Part shown: positions 14,362 through 21,910 of the stretch, one piece after another | Position numbering within the stretch: position 1 is the stretch's first letter | Layout of the letters: each line of letters starts with the position of its first letter | Origin: an uncultured Bacteroidota bacterium | GTDB taxonomy: Bacteria; Bacteroidota; Bacteroidia; Flavobacteriales; Flavobacteriaceae | Length of the DNA stretch: 35,789 bases | Direction: 5' to 3' | Assembly: GCA_913062555.1 (NCBI GenBank) | Contig: CAJXVU010000034.1 | Location: forward strand, 1-35,789 | Notes under the pieces: model-generated | What the model was told of the DNA's origin: nothing | Database searches by the model: none | What the model saw: the letters and a program-made list of their open reading frames with translations, nothing else | Translations under genes and position numbers: made by a program

Positions 14362-14988
14362 ATGTACTATTTAACTGAAGAAATAGAGTTTCCAGATGTG
14401 ACCCTCGCGACTGAAGATGGTCTGTTGGCAGTAGGAGGGGACTTGTCAACAGTACGATTAATTCATGCTTATGAAAATGGTATTTTCCCTTGGTATGAGG
14501 AGAGTGAACCCATTTTGTGGTGGTCTCCAGATCCTAGATTTGTATTGTTTCCTGAACAATTAAAGATCTCAAAAAGCATGAAACAGGTGCTTAAAAATTG
14601 TGGCTTTACCGTAACAGTAAATAAAGCTTTTGCCGAAGTCATTCAGCAATGTTCTAAAATAAATCGTGACGGACAAGCAAGCACCTGGATTACCAACCCG
14701 ATGATCGAAGGTTATATGGCACTGCATAATTTAGGTTATGCTAAATCTGTTGAGGTATGGGAAGGGGAATCATTAGTAGCAGGATTATATGGCATTGATT
14801 TAGGGAATGATGTGTTTTGTGGCGAGAGCATGTTTACCAAAGTTAGTAACGCGAGTAAAGTTGGATTTATAACCTTTGTTCAAAATTCTAATTACAAATT
14901 AATAGATTGTCAAATATTTACAAATCATTTGGAAAGTTTGGGCGCTCAGGATATCTCCAGAGCTGAGTTTATGAAGTACATGAAATAA
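14362..14988 (+). CDS. aat: Leucyl/phenylalanyl-tRNA-protein transferase
   Basis: 208 residues. Attaches Leu or Phe from aminoacyl-tRNA to proteins with N-terminal Arg or Lys, marking them for ClpS/ClpAP in the N-degron pathway. Diagnostic stretches are LLAVGGDLS, ENGIFPWYEESEPILWWSPDPR and GLYGIDLGNDVFCGESMFT, all intact. It begins at the base after the transporter stop. The adaptor clpS is not in the window. It converges on tag with a 15-base gap and no clear terminator. Confidence 0.96.
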   Translation: MYYLTEEIEFPDVTLATEDGLLAVGGDLSTVRLIHAYENGIFPWYEESEPILWWSPDPRFVLFPEQLKISKSMKQVLKNCGFTVTVNKAFAEVIQQCSKINRDGQASTWITNPMIEGYMALHNLGYAKSVEVWEGESLVAGLYGIDLGNDVFCGESMFTKVSNASKVGFITFVQNSNYKLIDCQIFTNHLESLGAQDISRAEFMKYMK

Positions 14989-15003
14989 AATATTTCAACA
15001 GGT

Positions 15004-15588
15004 CTAGCCCTGCTCATATTTAAAACAGCCCACTACATGGTCGTTTACCATACCTGTGGCCTGCATAAAGGCGTAGACTACCGTTGTTCCTACAAACTTA
15101 AAACCACGTTTTTTAAGGTCCTTGCTCAAGGTATCGCTTAACGCCGTGTTCGCTGGTACTTCATTATGGTTTTTTATATGGTTTACTAGGGGCTTTCCAT
15201 CAACAAAACCCCAAACATAAGCACTAAAACTACCAAACTCTTTTTGAATTTGCATATAGGCCTGTGCATTAGTTATCGTTGCATTGACTTTTAATTTGTT
15301 TCTAATGATCCCAGCATCCTGTAATAAAGAGTCGACCTTATCCTGTTGATACTTTGCTATTGTTTTATAATTGAAATTATCTAAAGCTTTTCTGAAATTT
15401 TCACGTTTGCGCAATACCGTTATCCAACTTAAACCTGCCTGAAAAGTTTCCAATATTAAAAACTCAAAAAGGGTGGCATCATCATAAACAGGGGTTCCCC
15501 ATTCTTCATCATGATAGGCTTCATACAAAGAGTCGCCAACACACCAAATACATTTTTCTTTTGTCATATAAATCGTTTTCTCAGACAT
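15004..15588 (-). CDS. tag: DNA-3-methyladenine glycosylase I
   Basis: 194 residues. Excises 3-methyladenine from alkylated DNA. The N-terminal CIWCVGDS, YEAYHDEEWGTPVYDD, FEFLILETFQAGLSW and the C-terminal GTTVVYAFMQATGMVNDHVVGCF are the Tag signature, and the zinc ligands (N-terminal Cys, His of YHDEEW, and the C-terminal His and Cys of NDHVVGC) are in place. The ATG at 15588 adds seven residues before an alternative ATG at 15567; the second would also leave the domain complete. It stands alone, leftward, and is divergent from the thioredoxin-fold gene. Confidence 0.95.
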   Translation of the reverse strand: MSEKTIYMTKEKCIWCVGDSLYEAYHDEEWGTPVYDDATLFEFLILETFQAGLSWITVLRKRENFRKALDNFNYKTIAKYQQDKVDSLLQDAGIIRNKLKVNATITNAQAYMQIQKEFGSFSAYVWGFVDGKPLVNHIKNHNEVPANTALSDTLSKDLKKRGFKFVGTTVVYAFMQATGMVNDHVVGCFKYEQG

Positions 15589-15665
15589 GCCATGTCTCTG
15601 TAAGTTTTTGTTTTAAAGATAGACAAAGCATGATAAATATCATCTTATTTAATAGAAATAGATGC

Positions 15666-15673
15666 TAATTTTG
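15666..15673 (+). promoter_or_regulatory. -7 promoter box for the thioredoxin-fold gene
   Basis: TAATTTTG matches TAnnTTTG and lies 18 bases before the ATG at 15692. Confidence 0.5.
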
Positions 15674-15691
15674 ACCACTTAAGTCAATAGT

Positions 15692-16309
15692 ATGAAGACG
15701 ATAATAGAACAAAGTTTAGAAAGAAGCAAATCCTATCCAGAGTATAGAAATTTGGTAACCCAATTAGTTAAAGATGAATCGGCTACAGGTGATGAAAAGA
15801 CTACCGATAGAATTGAGTTTACAAAATTGAATGATAGACGTATGAAGCGTTGGGATAAAACCTTGAAAGTTTCAGACGATTTTAAAGAAAAGATCAATTC
15901 TTTTAATGAAAAAGTGACTTGGCTGGTAATTACTGAAAGTTGGTGTGGCGATGCGGCTCATATCATGCCTGTAATTAATCGAGTTGCAGAGCTTAATGAT
16001 AATATCACGTTTAAAACAGTTCTTAGAGACGACAATGAAGACTTAATGAATTTGTTTCTTACTAATGGGAGTAAATCCATACCTAAACTAATTATGCTCG
16101 ACGATGAAACTGGCGAAGTCGTTAATACTTACGGGTCTAGGCCAACTACTGCTACTAAATTAGTAAATGACTATAAGGCTGAATTTGGGAAACTCACACC
16201 CGATTTTAAGCAGGGCTTACAAGTTTGGTACAATAATGATAAAGGTCAAAATGTAATGGAAGATCTAACACATATGTTGTGTGAACTGGAACCTGAGGTT
16301 TGTTATTAA
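15692..16309 (+). CDS. Thioredoxin-fold protein with a single active-site Cys (WCGDA)
   Basis: 205 residues, no signal peptide. An N-terminal helical part (1-75) precedes a thioredoxin fold with VTWLVITESWCGDAAH, where Cys85 is kept and the second redox Cys is replaced (C-G-D-A), followed by the cis-Pro region SIPKLIML. This pattern fits the Thioredoxin_9-type cytoplasmic family of Bacillota and Bacteroidota, with no established function. A monothiol mechanism or a non-redox role is possible. Other Cys lie near the C-terminus (LCELEPEVCY). Single gene with its own promoter, convergent with the TonB-like gene 11 bases away. Confidence 0.88.
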   Translation: MKTIIEQSLERSKSYPEYRNLVTQLVKDESATGDEKTTDRIEFTKLNDRRMKRWDKTLKVSDDFKEKINSFNEKVTWLVITESWCGDAAHIMPVINRVAELNDNITFKTVLRDDNEDLMNLFLTNGSKSIPKLIMLDDETGEVVNTYGSRPTTATKLVNDYKAEFGKLTPDFKQGLQVWYNNDKGQNVMEDLTHMLCELEPEVCY

Positions 16310-16319
16310 CTTATCCTTA

Positions 16320-17069
16320 TTATTTACTCTTAAAATAGAATGTTATTGACCCTATTTGAGATGCTTTTGAAGGGGCACTATTAAATTTGGCAGCTTTTGC
16401 ATATTCTAGTGCATGATCAATGAGGCAACCATTATTTGATGGGGAGGTATTGTTGTATTTGACCTTGATTACCTTACCTAGATGATTCACAGTAATATTA
16501 ATTATTATTTTACCACCTAGGTCGCATAAATAGACGGGTGTTGGTAAAAAGCTGTGAGTTCTATCGACTAAAGAGTAGCTAATAGAACTGTTTGTATTCA
16601 CAGAATTAGAAGGTGTTTTATTTTGATTTTCTGATCGCTTGTTTACAATGTTATTGATGTCATTAAAAGTTGTTGATGCCTCATTTGATTCGCTTTCTGA
16701 AATTGTTGAAACCTTATTTGATTCACTCGAGGCCTTAATATCTTCAATGGTCGTTCTGTTTTTTATAGCTTCCATTTGAGCCTCAAACTCGGGATCATTT
16801 AAATCTTGGTTTTCATAGTCCTTGGTTGCGTTATAAGCTTGGTTTGTGGAAGGCGTCAATAATTGATCAAGGCTTTTTAAAATCTCTTTGAGTTCTTCTA
16901 TTTCTATTTCTTCTTCTTCTTCAATAGGTTCAGCATCTAATTCGTAAAAAGTTTCAGCCACTAGGCTCGCTTTTTTTTTTATGTGAATAGTGAAACCCAA
17001 AAAGACCACCATTGAAGACAATAGTGTTGTAAAAATTAAAGCTTTATAAGTATTCAGATTGATCTGCAT
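16320..17069 (-). CDS. TonB-like protein (N-terminal anchor, acidic linker, TonB C-terminal domain)
   Basis: 249 residues. One N-terminal membrane segment (about 10-28), then an acidic stretch DAEPIEEEEEIEIEELKE, a Ser/Asn/Thr-rich linker (about 90-165) and a C-terminal domain in which GGKIIINITVNHLGKV and the helix/strand tail ALEYAKAAKFNSA match the TonB C-terminal fold of Bacteroidota. TonB couples the proton-motive force to outer-membrane receptors, but the usual Pro-rich spacer is replaced here by acidic and Ser/Asn-rich sequence, and no exbB/exbD genes adjoin. It is the last gene of a leftward run from ftsX. It may be a specialised energy transducer or a structural envelope protein. Confidence 0.75.
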   Translation of the reverse strand: MQINLNTYKALIFTTLLSSMVVFLGFTIHIKKKASLVAETFYELDAEPIEEEEEIEIEELKEILKSLDQLLTPSTNQAYNATKDYENQDLNDPEFEAQMEAIKNRTTIEDIKASSESNKVSTISESESNEASTTFNDINNIVNKRSENQNKTPSNSVNTNSSISYSLVDRTHSFLPTPVYLCDLGGKIIINITVNHLGKVIKVKYNNTSPSNNGCLIDHALEYAKAAKFNSAPSKASQIGSITFYFKSK

Positions 17070-17117
17070 TTAAATAATTTAACCTATGTATATATACGTT
17101 AGTTTGTCGAAAATAGA

Positions 17118-17660
17118 TTAAAACACCATGAATTCAAAAAATAATGAAATACTAGAGAGTTTTTCGGATTGTTTATATCCAAAACGTTTTCGGCTGAAAT
17201 CTAATCCAAATAGAAATGCATTTTTATAATCTTCGTCAAATAATTCTATTCCAGCACCCACTTTATACATCGTACCTTTTTCAAAAGTATTACCAAGATT
17301 TATGAGTCGGCCATATCCTGTTCTGATAAAAACATTATCATCGTTGGTTATAATATTATATCTCATACTAAGGTAAACTGGGAAAAAATGAAATCCCGTT
17401 TCCGAGTGCCAATTGTATTCAAGATTCAATCCTAGGGAAGTGCGGTCATCAAATTTATATCCTAAAGTATTGTTTATGAAGTATGCGCTTGGCTCAATTA
17501 AGGTCCCGCTTTCACCTTCATCAAAAAGCTCGTATTCTTCATTAACACCTAGTGTTGCAGAAATTGATATTTTATAAAATATGCCATTTGTTTTAATGTC
17601 GTCTTGTGAGAAAGTAAGCAAAGGAATTGCTAAAAAAATAAGAGTGATGTGATACTTCAT
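17118..17660 (-). CDS. Small outer-membrane beta-barrel-like protein
   Basis: 180 residues. The signal peptide MKYHITLIFLAIPLLTFSQ is followed by alternating amphipathic strands (FINNTLGYKFDDRTSLGLNL, PVYLSMRYNII, VFIRTGYGRLINLG, AFLFGLDFSRKRFGY) and an aromatic C-terminal strand ending in FEFMVF, which is how barrels of about eight strands end. No family-specific motif is recognised. It lies 38 bases after truB and 48 before the TonB-like gene in the same leftward run. Function unknown. Confidence 0.72.
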   Translation of the reverse strand: MKYHITLIFLAIPLLTFSQDDIKTNGIFYKISISATLGVNEEYELFDEGESGTLIEPSAYFINNTLGYKFDDRTSLGLNLEYNWHSETGFHFFPVYLSMRYNIITNDDNVFIRTGYGRLINLGNTFEKGTMYKVGAGIELFDEDYKNAFLFGLDFSRKRFGYKQSEKLSSISLFFEFMVF

Positions 17661-17698
17661 AAGTTGATCTAGTTTTGAAGCTAGTACAACAGCAATAA

Positions 17699-18394
17699 TT
17701 ATTCCGAAGGTAAGCGGTCAATAAAATTATTCACTGAAAGCGCATTGCTAACCTTAAAATCACCAATTTTTGTGCGTCGTAAACCGGATAGATGTCCACC
17801 CGACTGTAATGCTTTTCCAAAATCGTAAGCTAAAGATCGAATATAAGTTCCCTTACTACATACCACTCGAAACTGAACTTCAAGGCCTTCAATATTTGTG
17901 ATTTCAAATTCTGCAATATGTATAGATCGAGGTTTAATTTCTACAGTTTCTCCAGCTCTAGCAAACTCATATAGACGTTTTCCTTCTTTTTTAATAGCAG
18001 AGAATATTGGTGGATATTGTTCAATATCTCCAATGAATTGTTTGGTTGTTTCTTTAATTTGTGCTTCAGTAATATGTGCTGTTGAAAATGTTTTGTCGAT
18101 CTCAGTTTCTAAATCGTATGAAGGTGTTGTGCTCCCTAAAACAATGGTGCCTGTATATTCTTTTATTTGTGCTTGAAAAGTGTTGATTTGCTTGGTCATT
18201 TTACCTGTGCAAATCACCAAAAGCCCTGTTGCTAAGGGATCTAATGTCCCTGCATGACCAACCTTTATTTTTTTGATATTAAAGGCATTTCTAATAGACC
18301 AACGTAATTTGTTAACCACCTGAAAAGAGGTCCAGTTAAGGGGTTTGTCAATTAGTAATACTTGGCCAGCTTTAAAATCGTCTCCAGTTGTCAT
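17699..18394 (-). CDS. truB: tRNA pseudouridine(55) synthase
   Basis: 231 residues, on the short side but normal for Bacteroidota, where the C-terminal PUA-like extension is reduced. It isomerises U55 of the T-loop in tRNAs. The catalytic motif KVGHAGTLDPLATGLL places the nucleophilic Asp at residue 52; the motifs LLIDKPLNWTSF, PPIFSAIKKEGKRLYEFARAGE and CSKGTYIRSLAYDFG are all present. It starts 13 bases after uppP on the leftward strand, consistent with co-transcription. Confidence 0.97.
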   Translation of the reverse strand: MTTGDDFKAGQVLLIDKPLNWTSFQVVNKLRWSIRNAFNIKKIKVGHAGTLDPLATGLLVICTGKMTKQINTFQAQIKEYTGTIVLGSTTPSYDLETEIDKTFSTAHITEAQIKETTKQFIGDIEQYPPIFSAIKKEGKRLYEFARAGETVEIKPRSIHIAEFEITNIEGLEVQFRVVCSKGTYIRSLAYDFGKALQSGGHLSGLRRTKIGDFKVSNALSVNNFIDRLPSE

Positions 18395-18407
18395 TATTTA
18401 ATAGTAT

Positions 18408-19202
18408 TTAGTTCATAGAAGAAAAGCCAATTGCTATTAAACCAACAACAATACAGTAAATAGCAAAATATGAAAGTTTACTCTTTTTTACTAAAGAGAT
18501 CATCCAGGTACAAGCAAAAAGTCCAGAAATAAATGCAGCAAGAAAGCCTATAGATAAAGCTGGAAAGGTGCTACTATCATAAGTTAATTCGCCCGTTAAA
18601 ATATCTTTAATAATTTTTCCAAAAATCAATGGGACAACCATTAAAAAAGAAAATCGTGCGGCTTTAGTTTTGTCATTACCTAACAATACTGATGTAGAAA
18701 TTGTCGCACCAGATCTGGAAATACCAGGAAGCATCGCAATTGCTTGTGCAAAGCCAATGATCAGAGCGTTTTTAAATGATACTTTTTTAGTTGTATTTTT
18801 TGCTTTGTCAGCAAGGTAAAGCAAAAAAGCAGTTAAAAGGAGCATGAACCCTACCAACTGAATATTGCCTCCAAACAGATCGGCTAATTGAGATTCATAA
18901 TTATATCCTATAATGACTGCGGGAGTCATTGATATTATAATTTTAGTTATAAACTTTGTGTCTTCATTCCATTTAAATGTAAATAAAGCTTTAAATAGAA
19001 TTAGAATGTCTTTTCTAAAAACGACCATCGTACTTAGAGCTGTTGCAAAGTGTAATACTACAGTAAATAGCAAACTTTCTTCTGGCATTGAGTTGTCCCC
19101 AAGTATTGCTTTTCCAATCTCTAAATGTCCGCTAGAAGAAACCGGTAAAAATTCGGTAAGCCCTTGAATTACACCAAGAATTATAGCATCAATTATTTCC
19201 AT
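18408..19202 (-). CDS. uppP: Undecaprenyl-diphosphate phosphatase
   Basis: 264 residues, inner membrane with about eight hydrophobic segments. It dephosphorylates undecaprenyl pyrophosphate to recycle the lipid carrier for peptidoglycan and other envelope polymers. Motif 1, GLTEFLPVSSSGHL (14-27, with Glu17 and His26), and motif 2, PGISRSGAT (159-167, with Arg163), are intact. Start ATG at 19202. Between the DUF3098 gene (58 bases) and truB (13 bases) in the leftward run. Confidence 0.97.
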   Translation of the reverse strand: MEIIDAIILGVIQGLTEFLPVSSSGHLEIGKAILGDNSMPEESLLFTVVLHFATALSTMVVFRKDILILFKALFTFKWNEDTKFITKIIISMTPAVIIGYNYESQLADLFGGNIQLVGFMLLLTAFLLYLADKAKNTTKKVSFKNALIIGFAQAIAMLPGISRSGATISTSVLLGNDKTKAARFSFLMVVPLIFGKIIKDILTGELTYDSSTFPALSIGFLAAFISGLFACTWMISLVKKSKLSYFAIYCIVVGLIAIGFSSMN

Positions 19203-19260
19203 GTGGCAAAAATATCAAATTAGCTTTATTAAGCTTAAAAAAAGAATCGTAATTTGAAAT

Positions 19261-19527
19261 TTATTTCTTTGATTTTGAATCATTGGGATTCAATAAAATG
19301 GCATATATCTGAATACCAAACCCTATAAGCACTAAAGTTGGTGCTAAACGAATTCGTCTAAAATTAAAGATTTCAGGGTTAAAAACATTTGGGTCTTCAC
19401 TACCGCCTCCAGACATTAAAATGAAACCTAAAGTAATAAAACCTATGCCTATAAACATCCATTTATAATTCTTTTTTCCAAAGATAAAGCTGTCTTTAAT
19501 GTTTTTCTTCTGTTTCTGTGCTCCCAT
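19261..19527 (-). CDS. DUF3098 family two-helix membrane protein
   Basis: 88 residues. A basic N-terminus (KQKKNIKDSFIFGKKNYKWM) is followed by two membrane helices (about 24-39 and 61-78) separated by a Gly-rich, PNVFNPEIFNFRRIRLAP loop. This is the DUF3098 pattern of Bacteroidota. In this phylum the gene is commonly seen near ftsX, uppP and truB, as here, which suggests but does not prove an envelope or division role. It lies 2 bases after the small exported protein gene. Confidence 0.85.
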   Translation of the reverse strand: MGAQKQKKNIKDSFIFGKKNYKWMFIGIGFITLGFILMSGGGSEDPNVFNPEIFNFRRIRLAPTLVLIGFGIQIYAILLNPNDSKSKK

Positions 19528-19529
19528 AC

Positions 19530-19877
19530 TTAATCAAATTCTGTAAAAATAATCTCATCACCAATAGCTATTTGCGCAATATGTGATGTTGTGCCAAAAA
19601 GTAATTTTGGTAGGTGCAAAGTAACGGTTTTATTTAAAACTGCAGTGTTAAGGTGAGCTAAATTTAGACCTTGTTCCAATCCTCTGTTTATATAATAGGA
19701 ATCGCCATAGGCGTCATATAATACAATATCATAGGAAGATCCTTCTGCGATTTTTAAAATTGTTGTTCTAATCGTTTCACAATTTTGTGGCTTTGGATTT
19801 TTAATTGAACAAGATTTGACCAAAAGAAAAATGGTAAAACCCGAGAACAATACTAATAAGAGTACAACTTTTTTCAT
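19530..19877 (-). CDS. Small membrane-anchored or exported hypothetical protein between ftsX and DUF3098
   Basis: 115 residues. The hydrophobic N-terminus MKKVVLLLVLFSGFTIFLLV is either a signal anchor or, with Cys23 in VKSCSIKNP, an atypical lipoprotein signal. The remainder (ETIRTTILKIAEGSSYDIVL, YGDSYYINRGLEQGL, then IGDEIIFTEF) reads as a small beta-rich domain outside the cytoplasmic membrane. No named family is recognised. The close spacing, 52 bases from ftsX and 2 from the DUF3098 gene, makes co-transcription with division genes likely. Confidence 0.7.
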   Translation of the reverse strand: MKKVVLLLVLFSGFTIFLLVKSCSIKNPKPQNCETIRTTILKIAEGSSYDIVLYDAYGDSYYINRGLEQGLNLAHLNTAVLNKTVTLHLPKLLFGTTSHIAQIAIGDEIIFTEFD

Positions 19878-19929
19878 ACTGGAAATGACTTTATTAAAAT
19901 CTAAATCATGGTATTCCTAATTGAACTTT

Positions 19930-20808
19930 TTAATAGTATAGCTGGTCAGTATTCAAATTTAAGAAACGCTGAGTCGCAAAATAAGTGCTAACCCATGTGA
20001 TGAGGATGCCAATTATAAAAATGCCCACAAATAATCCAATAAGGAGTATTTGATTACTAAGTAGTTCTAGTTCTGGAAAGGTTTTGTTCAAATAATATAA
20101 CACAACAGCCATCCCAATTAAGGCGAGGATAGCACCAATTACTCCTAATCGTACACTTCTCCAAATAAAAGGGCGGCGAATAAACTGTTTAGTAGCACCA
20201 ACCATTTGCATTGTTTTAATTATGAAACGTTTCGAGTAAACTGCCAAGCGAATAGAGCTGTTTATCAATAATACGGCGATAAGCGTAAATAATACGCTAA
20301 TTATAATCACCCAAAGGCTAATGCGTTTTACATTACTATTCATGATAGAAACTAAGTCTTTGTTGTAGCTCACATCATCTACAAATTTTTTTGTTAGCGT
20401 TGCTTGTGAAATACTATCGAGACGTTGCTCAGTAACAAAGTTTGCTTTTAAATTGACATCAATTGAGTTCTGTAATGGATTGAAACCAACATCATCAAGA
20501 AAATCTTCTCCATATTCACCTTTCATGAAATCCGCAGCATCTTCCTTAGATACATATTTGGTCTCTTTTACATAATTAGCCATAGCTAGACTTTTTTCTA
20601 ACTGGTTAATTTCAACCTCTTTAGCAGTTTCGTTTAAGTAGATGGTCATCACAACGCGTTCCTTGAAATTATTAGAAATCGTTTTAGCATTGAGCACTAA
20701 CATCCCTAAAAGACCAAGAAGAAATAAAACCAAAGCAATACTCATTACAACCGAAAAATAGGATGAAATTAGACGCCTTTTTTGATGTTTTTCAAAAGAT
20801 GAACTCAT
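19930..20808 (-). CDS. ftsX: Cell division protein FtsX (ABC-type permease)
   Basis: 292 residues. One N-terminal membrane helix (about 19-40), a periplasmic domain (about 45-160, with the RVVMTIYLNETAKEVEI and AADFMKGEYGEDF segments), then three more helices near 163-185, 218-240 and 258-280. The four-helix topology and WRSVRLGVIGAILAL region are FtsX-like. With the ATPase FtsE it controls peptidoglycan hydrolases at the septum; ftsE is not next to it here. It heads the seven-gene leftward run. A 9-bp perfect hairpin lies upstream at 20862-20882. Confidence 0.94.
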   Translation of the reverse strand: MSSSFEKHQKRRLISSYFSVVMSIALVLFLLGLLGMLVLNAKTISNNFKERVVMTIYLNETAKEVEINQLEKSLAMANYVKETKYVSKEDAADFMKGEYGEDFLDDVGFNPLQNSIDVNLKANFVTEQRLDSISQATLTKKFVDDVSYNKDLVSIMNSNVKRISLWVIIISVLFTLIAVLLINSSIRLAVYSKRFIIKTMQMVGATKQFIRRPFIWRSVRLGVIGAILALIGMAVVLYYLNKTFPELELLSNQILLIGLFVGIFIIGILITWVSTYFATQRFLNLNTDQLYY

Positions 20809-20861
20809 AAATGGATTGTAATTGATGATGTAAAAATAAAAAAGTATATTAATAATTTACT

Positions 20862-20882
20862 TTAAAAGACAAAGTCTTTTAA
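20862..20882. other. Perfect inverted repeat between divergent ftsX and panE
   Basis: TTAAAAGAC (20862-20870), AAA, GTCTTTTAA (20874-20882). As RNA it would be a tight hairpin; since it sits between divergent genes it is more probably an operator or promoter-insulating terminator. The rest of this 181-base gap also holds GAATATT/AATATTC inverted segments near 20912-20941 and nothing else notable. Confidence 0.4.
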
Positions 20883-20989
20883 TTTCAGTGTTTGTCATTC
20901 ATATTCAAATAGGAATATTTTGAATCGAAATTTTTAATATTCTGAAATTCAATTAATTTTATTAAATCTAATATAATAAACTAAAATAT

Positions 20990-21910
20990 ATGAACATTGT
21001 TGTAATTGGTGTTGGTGGTGTAGGGGGCTATTTTGGTGGTAAATTGTCTCAAGCTGGCTGTGATGTAACTTTTGTTGCAAGGGGAAAGACCTTTGAAGCT
21101 ATTAAAACAAATGGTTTGCAAGTGAAAAGTATACTTGGTAATTTTCATGTATTTCCTAAGGTGATAAATAATATTAGTAAGATTAAAAACCCAGATCTCA
21201 TTATTCTTGGTGTAAAATCGTGGCAGATACAAGAAGTAGCAAAATCGATGAAATCAATAATTACCAGTAACACTATGGTATTGCCTTTACAAAATGGCGC
21301 CGATAATGCAGATCGTCTTTTGTCTATTCTACCAAAAGAAAATGTACTGGCCGGACTTTGTAAAATTGTGAGTAAAATTGAAGGACCAGGTATTATAAAT
21401 CATTTTGCTTTTGAACCGGAAATTGTTTTCGGAGAATATAACAATGATAAAACAGAACGGGTATTGGCATTACAATCTATTTTTAATAATGCTGGATTTA
21501 AGACTAGTATTTCTGAGGATATCCATTTAGATATTTGGAAAAAGTTTTTATTCATCACTACAATAAGCGGTGTCGGAGCTATCACAAGGTCTGTTTTTGG
21601 TGTCATGCGCGCCGATGAAAATATACGACAAATAATGTATCAAACAGCAAGTGAGATCGTTGCAGTAGCCAATGCAAAAGGTGTTAAATTGTCTAATCAC
21701 CATATAGAAATGGTGCTGAAGGTAGTCGATAATCTAGCCTATGATACGACGGCATCAATGCAACGGGATATTATGGAAGGTCGCCCTAGTGAACTTGAAA
21801 ATTTTAATGGGTACATCGTGAAACAAGGGAGAACACATCATATTGCTACTCCCGTAAATACCTTTACCTATCATTGTTTATTAGCACAAGAAAAAGTAGC
21901 TCGAAATTAA
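20990..21910 (+). CDS. panE: 2-dehydropantoate 2-reductase (ketopantoate reductase family)
   Basis: 306 residues, cytoplasmic. NADPH-dependent reduction of ketopantoate to pantoate in pantothenate/CoA synthesis. The N-terminal Rossmann motif GVGGVGGYFGG (7-17), VILPLQNGADN-like segment VLPLQNGADN, the DIWKKFLFI region with the catalytic Lys, and the C-terminal SMQRDIMEGRPSELENFNG signature are as in PanE. Several paralogues of this family act on other substrates, so the exact substrate is by family. The stop overlaps the convergent nuclease-family lipoprotein by 4 bases. Confidence 0.92.
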   Translation: MNIVVIGVGGVGGYFGGKLSQAGCDVTFVARGKTFEAIKTNGLQVKSILGNFHVFPKVINNISKIKNPDLIILGVKSWQIQEVAKSMKSIITSNTMVLPLQNGADNADRLLSILPKENVLAGLCKIVSKIEGPGIINHFAFEPEIVFGEYNNDKTERVLALQSIFNNAGFKTSISEDIHLDIWKKFLFITTISGVGAITRSVFGVMRADENIRQIMYQTASEIVAVANAKGVKLSNHHIEMVLKVVDNLAYDTTASMQRDIMEGRPSELENFNGYIVKQGRTHHIATPVNTFTYHCLLAQEKVARN

